A stretch of DNA of 64,000 bases from Ruminiclostridium cellobioparum subsp. termitidis CT1112. Its GTDB lineage: Bacteria > Bacillota > Clostridia > Acetivibrionales > DSM-1351. The stretch covers positions 62,001-126,000 of the forward strand of contig NZ_AORV01000015.1 of assembly GCF_000350485.1 (NCBI RefSeq), in the 5' to 3' direction. A program made the translations under genes and the position numbers. The notes beneath the pieces were generated by a model. The model was given only the letters and a program-made list of their open reading frames with translations, did no database searches and was not told where the DNA came from. Each line of letters begins with the position of its first letter. The stretch's first letter is position 1. Positions 54,134 through 62,858 of the stretch are shown here, piece by piece.

Positions 54134-55709
54134 TCAAACTCCTGCCTCTAAAGTATTCTGCAGGCGAACAACCGGCGTACTGCTTAAAAATGCGGAAGAA
54201 GTATTTTTCACTTCTGTAGCCGATCATCTGACTCACTTCATACACCTTGAACCTCCCAAGCGAAAGCAGCTCCTTCGCCTTTTCCATTCTCTGTTCTATG
54301 AGATAATCGGTAAAGGTGGTTCCGGTATACTGCTTAAAAAGTCTGCTGAAGTATGTCTGGTTGAGGAAGAATCTGTCGGCAATGCCCTCCAGCGATAAAT
54401 CCTCTCCTATATGGTTTTTTATATATAGCAGCGATTGTTCCACAATGCTTCTGGAACCGGCATTCTGTTTGCTCCTTACTATATCAATGGTGGCTCTGAG
54501 CATGTTTTGGCACTTTATTTTAAGTTCTCTTAGGTTTTCTGCTTCCATGATCTGCTGGTAACTGACGGTTTTATTCATATCCTTCCAGAAATCAATTCCC
54601 ATCTTGACAAATTTGCCTGAAAGCATGGAGAACATATCAATGGATATCTGTTTCACCTGATCTATGGGAAGATTTCGAAATTCCAGGAAGATATTATCAA
54701 TCATATTGTCCAGTTCTTCAAAATCACCATCGTTTATGATGCCCATAAGCAATTTATACTTTTGTATCAATTGTTCATAATCTTCCGACAGCAATCCGGT
54801 ATCCGGACTTTGTTCCAATTCCGCCCGGGAGGATAGTCTGCAATTGTATTCCGTCATTTCCACGAGATTTTTGAATATTTTTTCAATCTTAATATCAAAT
54901 TTCAACTTCAACAGAGAGTATGCCGACTGGCATTTCTCGTCAATCTGGAGTTTCAGCCTTTTACCGAACATGTCGGCCGTCTCGTTCCGGCAGGTAGTGA
55001 CAATAATTTTAAGAATATCTGCCGAAAGGAAGGTTGGATAACATTGAATTTCATCGCTTATGCCCCCGAATATATTATTGATCAGATTATGATAATTTTC
55101 ACTCCGGTTATATGGCAGAAGCTCTTCATCCTCACCGGCCGGTTTGATATCCAGAATACCGCATGGCAGCTCCACATCCATATCCAGTTTAAGCAGGTTC
55201 TTCCGTTTTATAAGTTTTTCTTTTGCGCGCGGTCCCCCCACCAGCAAACTTATCCAGAACTGTTCTCTGAGTTCGGGAAGCAGCTCTTCGAAATTCCTTT
55301 GCTCTGTTATCAGCCTGTGCCCGTTCTCTTTTTTCTTATCCAGGTCTTTCCTTATTTTTGTAAATACCTCTGTTACCTCTTCCATTTTTATGGGTTTTAA
55401 CAAATAGTGCTCCACACCGTACTCCACAGCCTTACGTGCATATTCGAATTCTTTATACCCGCTTATGATCACGGCCTTGGGAGGCAGCTGCCTGTCATGT
55501 ATGTATTTTGCAAGCTCCAGCCCGGATACCTGGGCCATTTCGATATCTGTTAAAACAACATCCACATCATGGCTTTCAATATATTCTATGGTTTCTTTCC
55601 CGTCCTCAAAGGAAGCGGTAACCTCAAAGCCGAGGCCTCCCCAATCAATATAATTGCATATACCCTGCCTGATGGCTTTTTCATCATCGACAACAATTAA
55701 TTTATACAT
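54120..55709 (-). CDS. YesN-family response regulator with AraC output
   Basis: This is a 529-residue regulator. The receiver shows LIVVDDEKAIR, phospho-aspartate in VVLTDIEMAQ and lysine in HYLLKPI. The C-terminal AraC pair is LEGIADRFFLNQTYFSRLFK and VSQMIGYRSEKYFFRIFK. It follows the sensor-like binding protein by 13 bases and is read with the kinase. Likely targets are the CUT2 importer operon and perhaps the divergent GH30 gene. Confidence 0.88.
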   Translation of the reverse strand: MYKLIVVDDEKAIRQGICNYIDWGGLGFEVTASFEDGKETIEYIESHDVDVVLTDIEMAQVSGLELAKYIHDRQLPPKAVIISGYKEFEYARKAVEYGVEHYLLKPIKMEEVTEVFTKIRKDLDKKKENGHRLITEQRNFEELLPELREQFWISLLVGGPRAKEKLIKRKNLLKLDMDVELPCGILDIKPAGEDEELLPYNRSENYHNLINNIFGGISDEIQCYPTFLSADILKIIVTTCRNETADMFGKRLKLQIDEKCQSAYSLLKLKFDIKIEKIFKNLVEMTEYNCRLSSRAELEQSPDTGLLSEDYEQLIQKYKLLMGIINDGDFEELDNMIDNIFLEFRNLPIDQVKQISIDMFSMLSGKFVKMGIDFWKDMNKTVSYQQIMEAENLRELKIKCQNMLRATIDIVRSKQNAGSRSIVEQSLLYIKNHIGEDLSLEGIADRFFLNQTYFSRLFKQYTGTTFTDYLIEQRMEKAKELLSLGRFKVYEVSQMIGYRSEKYFFRIFKQYAGCSPAEYFRGRSLNDER

Positions 55710-55722
55710 TATTTAATCATCC

Positions 55723-56724
55723 TTAGTATGGTGAATTGACATCTATATATTTATCAACATTACGTTTTGTCACTTCTTCGGTAGGAATAATTGTCATCTC
55801 TTCATATTCCTCCCCCTTTATGATGCTCTCTCCTACCCGGATAGCTTTTTTGACCATTTTCGGAGAATATGTCAGGGAGAAGATTGTATACTTCTCCTCG
55901 CTTTTAATCCTTCTATACATTTCCTGAGAGCCTGCCGAACCTGCAATAGCCTTTAGCCTGTCGAAGGTCTTTGGAAAATTTTTATCCGCTTTGTAGGAAT
56001 CCAGCGCATCCAGTATACCCAGTGCGATTTCGTCATCATGGGTGAAAATGGCTCCCACCCGGTCAATTTCCGCCTGGCTGTGCTTATCTACCCAGTCTTC
56101 AAACAATTTTCTGGAGTCATCCCGCCGCCATCCGGTATAGCCAACCTGTTCCTTTGTAAAATTGTCGTGGATGGTCTCATCGTAGCCGTCTGTCCGCTGC
56201 TGGGGAACCGTTGACGTGTCGCCCATGACTTCCAGTACCTTTGTGCCATCTGGAAACATGCCGTTAAAAATATCTGCGGTCTGTATCCCTATCCCTGCAT
56301 TATCCCCTTTGACTGTGGCAGATGGAGCAAAATCCGGGATTTCCCTGTCGAAAATAACCAGTGGTATTCCTGCGTCCTGCACAGCCATGGCCGCAGTTTT
56401 CAGTGATGCGCCGTCCATTGGCAGCATTATGATACAACTGACTTTTTTATTAATTAAATTGATGATTTGACCGGATTGTTCATTGGCGTCGGCAGCCACC
56501 TTAAATTCATAGCTCCAGCCGTTTTCTGCCGCTATATCCTTTACTTCCTCCTCGGCGTACCAGGATACACCAACAGGCCAGTCATGAGTCTCCCCGATAA
56601 CACTGACCGCTATCACAATATTTTTGTTGCCGGAAGGCTTATCCTTATTGAAGCTGCTGCAGCCTGAGGAAGATACTGCCGGTATAAAGATAATGAAGAA
56701 AATCAGAAAAATTTTTTTCCACAT
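55723..56724 (-). CDS. Small-sugar-binding lipoprotein, likely kinase input (CuaD-like)
   Basis: This 333-residue PBP1-type protein has lipobox SSSGC. The fold motifs VSVIGETHDWPVG and TVKGDNAGIGIQTADIF resemble 49456-50532. It is the first gene of a binding protein - response regulator - kinase unit. In R. cellulolyticum the cuaDSR genes form a three-part sensor in which a binding protein signals through a kinase; the same role is inferred here. AGAGGAA precedes ATG 56724. Confidence 0.8.
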   Translation of the reverse strand: MWKKIFLIFFIIFIPAVSSSGCSSFNKDKPSGNKNIVIAVSVIGETHDWPVGVSWYAEEEVKDIAAENGWSYEFKVAADANEQSGQIINLINKKVSCIIMLPMDGASLKTAAMAVQDAGIPLVIFDREIPDFAPSATVKGDNAGIGIQTADIFNGMFPDGTKVLEVMGDTSTVPQQRTDGYDETIHDNFTKEQVGYTGWRRDDSRKLFEDWVDKHSQAEIDRVGAIFTHDDEIALGILDALDSYKADKNFPKTFDRLKAIAGSAGSQEMYRRIKSEEKYTIFSLTYSPKMVKKAIRVGESIIKGEEYEEMTIIPTEEVTKRNVDKYIDVNSPY

Positions 56725-56837
56725 TTACAGTTCCTCTTCTTTCCCCATGGTTTTACCGCCTATAGAAACCGGAAGCATAATCCACTGATTATATAATATT
56801 TACTTTATATCATAAAAAACATTTTTGTTGAATCACC

Positions 56838-56997
56838 AAAAGTCACAAAAGTCAGTTTTAAATACTTTTGTATTGATAAGATACTTGCCCTTCCGGTTCT
56901 TGATTTGTACTAATAATAGTCTTATCACGGTTTACAAAAAGTATCAAGTATTTCCAGATGACTTTTTATAACATAATTAAAATAGTCAAAAACTGAC
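56838..56997. promoter_or_regulatory. Repeated AAAAGTCA sites in a divergent promoter region
   Basis: AAAAGTCA occurs at 56838-56845 and 56847-56854 as a direct repeat of nine-base period and once inverted at 56959-56966. GTCA/TGAC flank AAAAC at 56985-56997. The sites lie in the 366-base gap between the sensor unit and the GH30 gene, where the AraC-type response regulator could bind. No clear sigma-A promoter was found. Confidence 0.35.
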
Positions 56998-57090
56998 GAA
57001 CTAATTTATTTTTTGTATATTTATATATTTTATGGTAATTTATGGTACAATATGTTTAATAACCAAATTTTAAAACAGGAGGGTATTACC

Positions 57091-58692
57091 ATGAAAAAAT
57101 TTATTCGTTTCACAGGTATGGCAATTGTATTAATGCTTTTATTGTCAATAGCTCTGCCTGCCAACATGTATGCAGCATCAGCGGTTACCGTTGACTGGAA
57201 TACAGCTTACCAGACCATTGACGGCTTTGGTGTATCGGAAGCTTTTCACCAGTCAAATAATATTGCTCTTTTAGGTGAAGCCAAACAAAATGAAATCTAC
57301 GACCTGCTATTCTCAACCACCAATGGAGCCGGTTTTTCCATCTTCCGTTCAATACTGGGTGACGGCGGAACCTGGGGAAATGCAACCGACGGGCCCAACA
57401 GGACAATGCAGCCTTCGGAGACCACCTGGGACTGGACGGCCTCCAACGACGACCAGATACCCATGATCAAAGCCATCCAGTCAACCTATGGTATAAAAAA
57501 CATACTTTATACCGTATGGAGCCCGCCGGCCTGGATGAAAACCACCGGTTCGGTTGCACGGGGATCACTCAAAACCGATAAGTACCAGGCTTATGCCACC
57601 TATTTGGCCGAGCACATTAAAAACTACAAATCAAAATTCGGAATTGACATTACACATATAGGAATATCAAATGAGCCCGACCTGGAAACGGCCTATTCTT
57701 CATGTACATGGACGGCAGCCCAGTTTAAGACATTTATGAGCAATTATCTTGTACCTACCTTTGACAGGGAAGGCATAACTGCAAAAGTTATTGTGGGTGA
57801 AAAGATGACATGTTCGGAATCCCTTGCAATAGACAGTCTCAACGATGCTGTCGCAGTGAAAAGAACAGATATCGTGGGATGTCACAATTACGGGTCAACT
57901 TATGTGCCGTTTCCTACTACAAAGGCAAAGGGGAAAGGAATCTGGCAGACCGAGATATCTGACATGAACGGCAATGATATTACAATCACAGATGGTTTGA
58001 AATGGTCCAGGGAAATTCATGATTTTATGACCGTAACTCAGGGAAATGCATGGAACTACTGGTGGGGTGCATGCTACAAAACATATAACGGAGAAGGCCT
58101 CATACAAATGGATATGAATTCCAAAACCTATAAGGTTGCCAAAAGACTCTATACCATCGGACAATATGCGAGATTTATAAGACCGGGCTGGCAGAGAATT
58201 TCTGCTACGGCCAATCCGGTATCGGGTATATATGTGACTGCATACAAAGATCCCTCTACCGGTAATTTTGCAATAGTTGCCATGAATAACAGTTCGGCCG
58301 GCCAATCCGTTACATATACCTTAAACGGCTTTTCACCCTCTTCTGTAACACCGTTTACCACCTCAGCAACTCAAAATTTAGCTGAAGGTGCAAAAATAGC
58401 CGTCAGCGGCTCCAGTTTTACCGGTACTATAGCAGCAAACTCAATAACCACTTTTGTAGGTTCAACCGGTTCAAGCCAGGAAATCTACGGAGATGTCAAC
58501 GGTGACAGAGTTGTCGACGCCCTTGACTTTGCTCTTGTGAAACAGTATCTGACAGGCCAGATAAGCACCTTCCCGTCACAGGACGGAATCAGGCTGGCCG
58601 ATGTAAACAGGGACAGCAGTGTGGATGCTCTTGACCTGGCAATATTAAAGAAGTACCTTCTAGGAGAAATTATAACACTGCCGGTTAATTAG
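57091..58692 (+). CDS. GH30 subfamily 8-like xylanase with type I dockerin
   Basis: This 533-residue secreted enzyme has a signal peptide (cleavage near NMYAAS). The GH30 barrel and beta-sandwich (about 30-460) show acid/base glutamate in GISNEPDLE and nucleophile in WQTEISDM. The dockerin (about 467-530) has two calcium loops (DVNGDRVVDALD and DVNRDSSVDALD) that attach it to a cellulosome scaffoldin. The loop after YWWGACYKTYNG lacks the arginine pair seen in glucuronoxylanases (WWYIRRSYG). CAGGAGGG precedes ATG 57091; a longer frame to 57013 has no ribosome site. Confidence 0.9.
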   Translation: MKKFIRFTGMAIVLMLLLSIALPANMYAASAVTVDWNTAYQTIDGFGVSEAFHQSNNIALLGEAKQNEIYDLLFSTTNGAGFSIFRSILGDGGTWGNATDGPNRTMQPSETTWDWTASNDDQIPMIKAIQSTYGIKNILYTVWSPPAWMKTTGSVARGSLKTDKYQAYATYLAEHIKNYKSKFGIDITHIGISNEPDLETAYSSCTWTAAQFKTFMSNYLVPTFDREGITAKVIVGEKMTCSESLAIDSLNDAVAVKRTDIVGCHNYGSTYVPFPTTKAKGKGIWQTEISDMNGNDITITDGLKWSREIHDFMTVTQGNAWNYWWGACYKTYNGEGLIQMDMNSKTYKVAKRLYTIGQYARFIRPGWQRISATANPVSGIYVTAYKDPSTGNFAIVAMNNSSAGQSVTYTLNGFSPSSVTPFTTSATQNLAEGAKIAVSGSSFTGTIAANSITTFVGSTGSSQEIYGDVNGDRVVDALDFALVKQYLTGQISTFPSQDGIRLADVNRDSSVDALDLAILKKYLLGEIITLPVN

Positions 58693-58732
58693 TTTACCAG
58701 ACCATAAAAGAATGCCGGTATATTTTACAAGC

Positions 58733-58778
58733 AAATGGGAATGTCTCAAAAATACCTCATTTTGAGACATTCCCATTT
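58733..58778 (+). terminator. Terminator of the GH30 gene
   Basis: A perfect 19-base stem (58733-58751 with 58760-58778, core GGGAATGTCTC) closes an eight-base loop, with T residues after it. It lies between convergent genes and can work both ways. Confidence 0.85.
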
Positions 58779-58817
58779 TAATGTTCCGTGGCATAAAAAT
58801 GCAATGAAATAACTTTA

Positions 58818-60053
58818 TTAGGCAGTAAATCTCCCCATATCATAGAGTGTATTTATTATGGCACTCACAGCAATCCTCTGGCCGTCTTGAGCCCTCTGAT
58901 AGCTTCTGAAGCCGCCGGCATCCTGCACAACAGCCATTAAATCGGCAGCATTGCTTGAACCGATAACCCCTCCATTTTCAAAACCAAGTATCCCTATTCG
59001 TACAGTCTTGTCCAAACTTACAAGCGGATGTAAAATATTTTCCGAGTTCCCGCTGGAACTGAAGCCAAGCAGCAAATCTCCATTTCTAACTCCCAGATTT
59101 CTGATAATCTTTGTAAAAGCATCACTTTTTAAATATCCATTAATATATCCATTGTTTATACTCTTTGTCATATTTTTAACATAAGAGGTCACATCAAATA
59201 TTCTGGCATATCCATCAGCCGGATCATTCGCCAGCTCCTTGAGCGCATCGGCAGCAAATGATGCTATGGAAGCACTTCCTCCATTTCCGAAGGCAAAAAT
59301 CCGGCTGCCTTCTCTGAGCTTTTTTTCTATTACTGCTGAAATACCGGCAAGATTTTTATTGGAAAAATAACGACCCTTTAATGATCTTAAAAGCAGCTGG
59401 CAATATTCCGATAATGCTTCGGCACCCTGATCCTTAAACTCGGTATCAGTTTTAAATGCCAGATTTGCAGACAGGAAATGAAGAACGATTTGAGCTGTAT
59501 CCCTTGCGACAAGTGTGTTATCCGAGTTGATAAAAATATTGATTCCGGTATACTCCGGAATCCTTTTCATATTTGAAATCAATACGTTTATTCCGCCATT
59601 TTCATAGTTATATTCAAATGCTTTCCGGAGTATCCTGTCATCTTTTTCAAACTGCACCCCTACCAGTACATCCCTTTTACCAAAATGTCTCCGCTCTAAA
59701 ATATCCTTCAGCCGGTACGGACAGGGGCCTTCATTTCTGAAAGCTGTTATTTCAGGGATTCCCATGGTTATGACACTCAAATTGTTTGTTTTCAGGAAAT
59801 TAAAATTTGCGTGATTTATTATGTGGTAATCCTGCCCGGTGCCAAAAAACATTATTTCATTATGCCGTGCTCTTGCCCGGACCAGCACCCTTGAAAATTC
59901 CTCTATTTCATCTATTGAGCTGCTACATAGCTCACGCAAGGCATTCCGTATTTGCTTCAAATATTGTTCTATTATACCGGCCCGTGTTTTCATATCCGGA
60001 TAAAATTTTAGTCCTTCTTTCGTTTTTCCTGCTAATACCGCGTTCATATTCAT
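58818..60053 (-). CDS. Double-SIS-domain protein, C-terminal half GmhA-like
   Basis: This is a 411-residue protein with two sugar-isomerase (SIS) folds. The second (about 225-400) resembles phosphoheptose isomerase: FAFGNGGSASIASFAADAL and GFSSSGNSENI. The first (about 55-200) is a weaker SIS copy (MFFGTGQDYHIINHANF). Tandem SIS proteins include aminosugar enzymes and regulators; no DNA-binding domain is seen. The start is ATG 60053 or 60047 after GGGGTGATT. Substrate unknown. It has no sugar operon around it. Confidence 0.75.
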   Translation of the reverse strand: MNMNAVLAGKTKEGLKFYPDMKTRAGIIEQYLKQIRNALRELCSSSIDEIEEFSRVLVRARARHNEIMFFGTGQDYHIINHANFNFLKTNNLSVITMGIPEITAFRNEGPCPYRLKDILERRHFGKRDVLVGVQFEKDDRILRKAFEYNYENGGINVLISNMKRIPEYTGINIFINSDNTLVARDTAQIVLHFLSANLAFKTDTEFKDQGAEALSEYCQLLLRSLKGRYFSNKNLAGISAVIEKKLREGSRIFAFGNGGSASIASFAADALKELANDPADGYARIFDVTSYVKNMTKSINNGYINGYLKSDAFTKIIRNLGVRNGDLLLGFSSSGNSENILHPLVSLDKTVRIGILGFENGGVIGSSNAADLMAVVQDAGGFRSYQRAQDGQRIAVSAIINTLYDMGRFTA

Positions 60054-60230
60054 ATTTAATCACCCCTATCACCTCTCGAGCAAAACTTTGCCTCAAATTA
60101 ATCACCTCTCTCACCAAAAACAGATTTAAAGTTTGAGAACGTATTCATAAATATTTAATAACCAGGAACATCCTTTTACATATATGGTAATTTTTACAAC
60201 AGAATAACACACTATCAATTCGGTAACATT

Positions 60231-60242
60231 GGTAAATTTACC
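60231..60242. promoter_or_regulatory. 12-base palindrome
   Basis: GGTAAATTTACC is a perfect palindrome in the 376-base gap between the divergent SIS gene and the small membrane protein gene. A looser GGTAATTTTTAC lies about 40 bases away. It is a possible operator. Confidence 0.3.
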
Positions 60243-60378
60243 TAATAAATCCCTTGTTTTGCAGCTTAAATTTCTATGTCATGTCTCTGTAAAAATTTTT
60301 TTTATATTTCAAAGCTGTCACCGTACTTTATATCATAGTTAATGGATAGGTCTTCAAAATTTAGATTGGTATAGGATA

Positions 60379-60406
60379 TTGAAATACACACATAATATCG
60401 TATAGA
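60379..60406 (+). promoter_or_regulatory. Promoter of the small membrane protein gene
   Basis: TTGAAA (60379-60384), a 16-base spacer and TATAGA (60401-60406) lie 24 bases upstream of ATG 60430. Confidence 0.45.
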
Positions 60407-60429
60407 AAAATTGGTACGGGAGGTTGCTT

Positions 60430-60909
60430 ATGACTAATCAGGTAATAGTATGGTCTATGCTGATTCTGCCCTGGCTGTCACTCTTCTTTATGAAGAAGGA
60501 AGAGATCAGGCGCTGGATGCCGGTTGCCCTATTCACTATGGTAACAAACACAATTATCATAGATATAGGTGTTGGCCTAAAACTGTGGGAAACCCGGGTG
60601 AATATCTTTCCACTTGATCAAATGATAAGTTTTGTCTACGGTGTTTTGCCAATAGCTGCAATGTGGATTTTCAAATTCACCTATGGACGATTTTGGCTCT
60701 ATTTTGTTATTGAAATACTTCTGAGCACTCTTTTTATCCGCGTGATACATCCCTGGCTGCATAGAAGAGGAATATTTATATGGCTAAATCAGGATTTCCT
60801 CAAAGGAATCTGGATATATGTAATGACAATCACACATTATTTATTAATCTATCTCTATGGAATGTGGCAGGATGGCAAATTTGCACGGCCTCATAAAAAC
60901 AGGTCATAA
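60430..60909 (+). CDS. Small polytopic membrane protein of unknown function
   Basis: The 159-residue protein has four or five hydrophobic helices separated by short charged loops (KKEEIRRWMP, HPWLHRRG). It may belong to the CBO0543-type group of clostridial membrane proteins, but I am not sure. GGGAGG lies six bases before ATG 60430; TTG 60424 is not needed. No partner gene is evident. Confidence 0.7.
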   Translation: MTNQVIVWSMLILPWLSLFFMKKEEIRRWMPVALFTMVTNTIIIDIGVGLKLWETRVNIFPLDQMISFVYGVLPIAAMWIFKFTYGRFWLYFVIEILLSTLFIRVIHPWLHRRGIFIWLNQDFLKGIWIYVMTITHYLLIYLYGMWQDGKFARPHKNRS

Positions 60910-60942
60910 TCCTCATCGTCCGGAATAATTTAAACAAAAAAG

Positions 60943-60977
60943 CAATTAAGGAACCCTGAAAGTGGGTTCCTTAATTG
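60943..60977. terminator. Bidirectional terminator
   Basis: CAATTAAGGAACCC (60943-60956) pairs perfectly with GGGTTCCTTAATTG (60964-60977), flanked by A and T runs, between convergent genes. Confidence 0.88.
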
Positions 60978-61008
60978 TTTCGATATTAATTTCGTTCTTG
61001 CTCCCTGT

Positions 61009-61710
61009 TCAAATACTTTTGTCTTGCTGTGATTCAGTTATAAAGTGTCCTGCATAAATTATTCCCATCAATCCCAGGATATACGTTGCCCATATTACCG
61101 CATCCCTGAAATGTACCGTTATTCCGCCGATTCCTGTTACTGCCAGAAACAGGTCTGAAATCACAAACATAAATGCTCCGGCTGCCACCAGCAGGTATTT
61201 TTTATGTATTCTTACCAGAGACCAGGAGAAGGCAGCCATTGTCGAAACCCATAGCCCGTATGCAAGTACGCCGTAAGACATAAAACTTTTGTCCTTTGGA
61301 AATACTAAAAGCCCCCATAATAAAATGGTTATTGCCCAGTACAACGCCATAAATATGTAAGAGTATTTGCAAAAAATTGTTAAGCCATGTTTTTTAACGG
61401 TTTTTGCATAAGCGAGGATGAAAGAAACATGTGCAAGGGCAAAGAATACGATACTTCCTATAATACCAACTCCAGGTATGACATCCGAATTAATAAGATC
61501 TCCGATAAAGCACAGGGACATCCCGATGGCAACATATTTTGTATAAACCTTTGTCCTGTTAAAATGCCTTATTAATAATGCCGCCAGGACAAAGGACAGG
61601 CTTAAAATCACTTTTACCGGTACAGCAAGGCCTCCTGACGGATTGGATGTATTTATAATTAAACCGATTGAATAAATGACTAACTGAATTGCAATTAAAA
61701 TATAAAACAT
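61009..61710 (-). CDS. Lysoplasmalogenase-family membrane protein (YhhN-like)
   Basis: This is a 233-residue protein with about eight membrane helices. GMSLCFIGDLIN and AGAFMFVISDLFLA match the YhhN/TMEM86 family, some of whose members cleave the vinyl-ether bond of lysoplasmalogens. Clostridia contain plasmalogens, so such a role is plausible. AAAGGAGG precedes ATG 61710. Nothing notable lies in 61711-61911. Confidence 0.75.
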   Translation of the reverse strand: MFYILIAIQLVIYSIGLIINTSNPSGGLAVPVKVILSLSFVLAALLIRHFNRTKVYTKYVAIGMSLCFIGDLINSDVIPGVGIIGSIVFFALAHVSFILAYAKTVKKHGLTIFCKYSYIFMALYWAITILLWGLLVFPKDKSFMSYGVLAYGLWVSTMAAFSWSLVRIHKKYLLVAAGAFMFVISDLFLAVTGIGGITVHFRDAVIWATYILGLMGIIYAGHFITESQQDKSI

Positions 61711-61911
61711 TTTAAACCTCCTTTAAAAAATTAGCAAACAATTGAAATTCAAAAGCATGTTTTTCTAAATTTTAACATAAATCAGCAGGATTTGTAATCA
61801 TAAATCCTGGAATACAAGCTAAAAATAGTGCAAAAAATAAAGGCACTGTTCAATGTGCTTGTCTACAGTACCTTCTTATATTGCTTTCTTACCCAACATT
61901 CAAAATTTTAT

Positions 61912-62616
61912 TTATTCCTTGCGGAAATCATTGCGAGGCGGTTCAGTATGCCGCTGACTTCCTCTTCCCATTCCGCGACGGTGACCGAATCGCATATCTT
62001 CAGGGCGGCGTTCAAAAGGAATATTCCCTGCATGCTGCCGTCCCCTCTCAAAACGTGGATCATACTGTTCCGCAGAATATCCTCTGCCGCATTCCTTATT
62101 GTTATGTCCCCTGAAATGATGGTCAAACGGATTTTCCCCATGCATACGCGGATCAAAATCCGGTTCGGCTTGTTCGCTGCCCAGTTCGGTTTCAAGTGTT
62201 TCAATGATACGGCTAAGGTAATCACTGAGATTTTTTTGTTCTTCTTCGCTCAAACACTCAAACAGCTTGTCAAAGCTGAATTCCTGTTCATCTGACTGGG
62301 TTGCCCTGGTGCCTTCCTCTGTGAGCTTTATATTTAGAATTCTGCGGTCAGTTTCTGACGGTGTGCGTGTGATGTATCCGTTTCTCTCCAGCTTGGCAAG
62401 AAGTTCTCCCAGGGATTGAGGCCTCATATCCAGCAGATATGACAGCTCTTTCTGGCTGATTTCAGGCTGCAGCTTGAGTATTGCCAATACCCTGCCCTGC
62501 CCTTTTCGTGTGTCTCCCATCGGTCCAAAGTGCATATGATTTTGCTGATGGCAGCGGTGAAGCAACCATTCTACCCGTGTAAACTGCCTAATCAAATCAA
62601 AATTATTTTCCGCCAC
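61912..62616 (-). CDS. MarR-family regulator with Arg/His-rich tail
   Basis: The 234-residue protein has a normal MarR winged helix at about 1-140 (ISQKELSYLLDMRPQSLGEL, then LERNGYITRTPSETDRR). After about residue 145 it carries a roughly 90-residue polar tail rich in Arg, His, Gly, Pro and Glu (FDHHFRGHNNKECGRG, RRGMGRGSQRH). The start is GTG 62616 with GGAGGG eight bases upstream. Three identical palindromes over its promoter suggest it represses its own gene. The tail could bind metal or nucleic acid; this is inference. Confidence 0.85.
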   Translation of the reverse strand: MAENNFDLIRQFTRVEWLLHRCHQQNHMHFGPMGDTRKGQGRVLAILKLQPEISQKELSYLLDMRPQSLGELLAKLERNGYITRTPSETDRRILNIKLTEEGTRATQSDEQEFSFDKLFECLSEEEQKNLSDYLSRIIETLETELGSEQAEPDFDPRMHGENPFDHHFRGHNNKECGRGYSAEQYDPRFERGRQHAGNIPFERRPEDMRFGHRRGMGRGSQRHTEPPRNDFRKE

Positions 62617-62653
62617 TTAAAATCCCTCCAATTCATGTCATAATTATTTTCTT

Positions 62654-62719
62654 AAGGTACCTTATTTTATATTGTAAAGGTACCTTATTTATTTGTCAAT
62701 AATTTTATTAAGGTACCTT
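62654..62719 (-). promoter_or_regulatory. marR promoter with three AAGGTACCTT operators
   Basis: On the minus strand a perfect TTGACA (62694-62699), a 17-base spacer and TACAAT (62671-62676) form a strong promoter. The ten-base palindrome AAGGTACCTT occurs at 62654-62663 (near the start point), 62677-62686 (between -35 and -10) and 62710-62719 (upstream of -35). This arrangement fits repression by the MarR protein it precedes. Confidence 0.8.
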
Positions 62720-62740
62720 GCATTTTTATTGAAAATAAAT

Positions 62741-62777
62741 AACCCCACCCTTTTCATTTTCGGTCAAGGGTGGGGTT
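62741..62777 (-). terminator. Terminator of the GH9 gene
   Basis: AACCCCACCCTT (62741-62752) pairs with AAGGGTGGGGTT (62766-62777), extended by A/T pairs. It lies about 80 bases past the GH9 stop codon. Confidence 0.82.
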
Positions 62778-62858
62778 ATAATTATGTAAATTTATTCTAC
62801 CAGATAAAACCATAACATTTTAAAGAAATATTTCTATTAACATTTCTATTAATTTTTA

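Noticed and set aside
59932-60117. 61-codon frame overlapping the start of the double-SIS gene with several GAGGTGAT sequences
   Set aside because: It reads through the SIS start in another frame and shows no family features. The repeated Shine-Dalgarno-like sequences are noted but one alone explains the SIS start.
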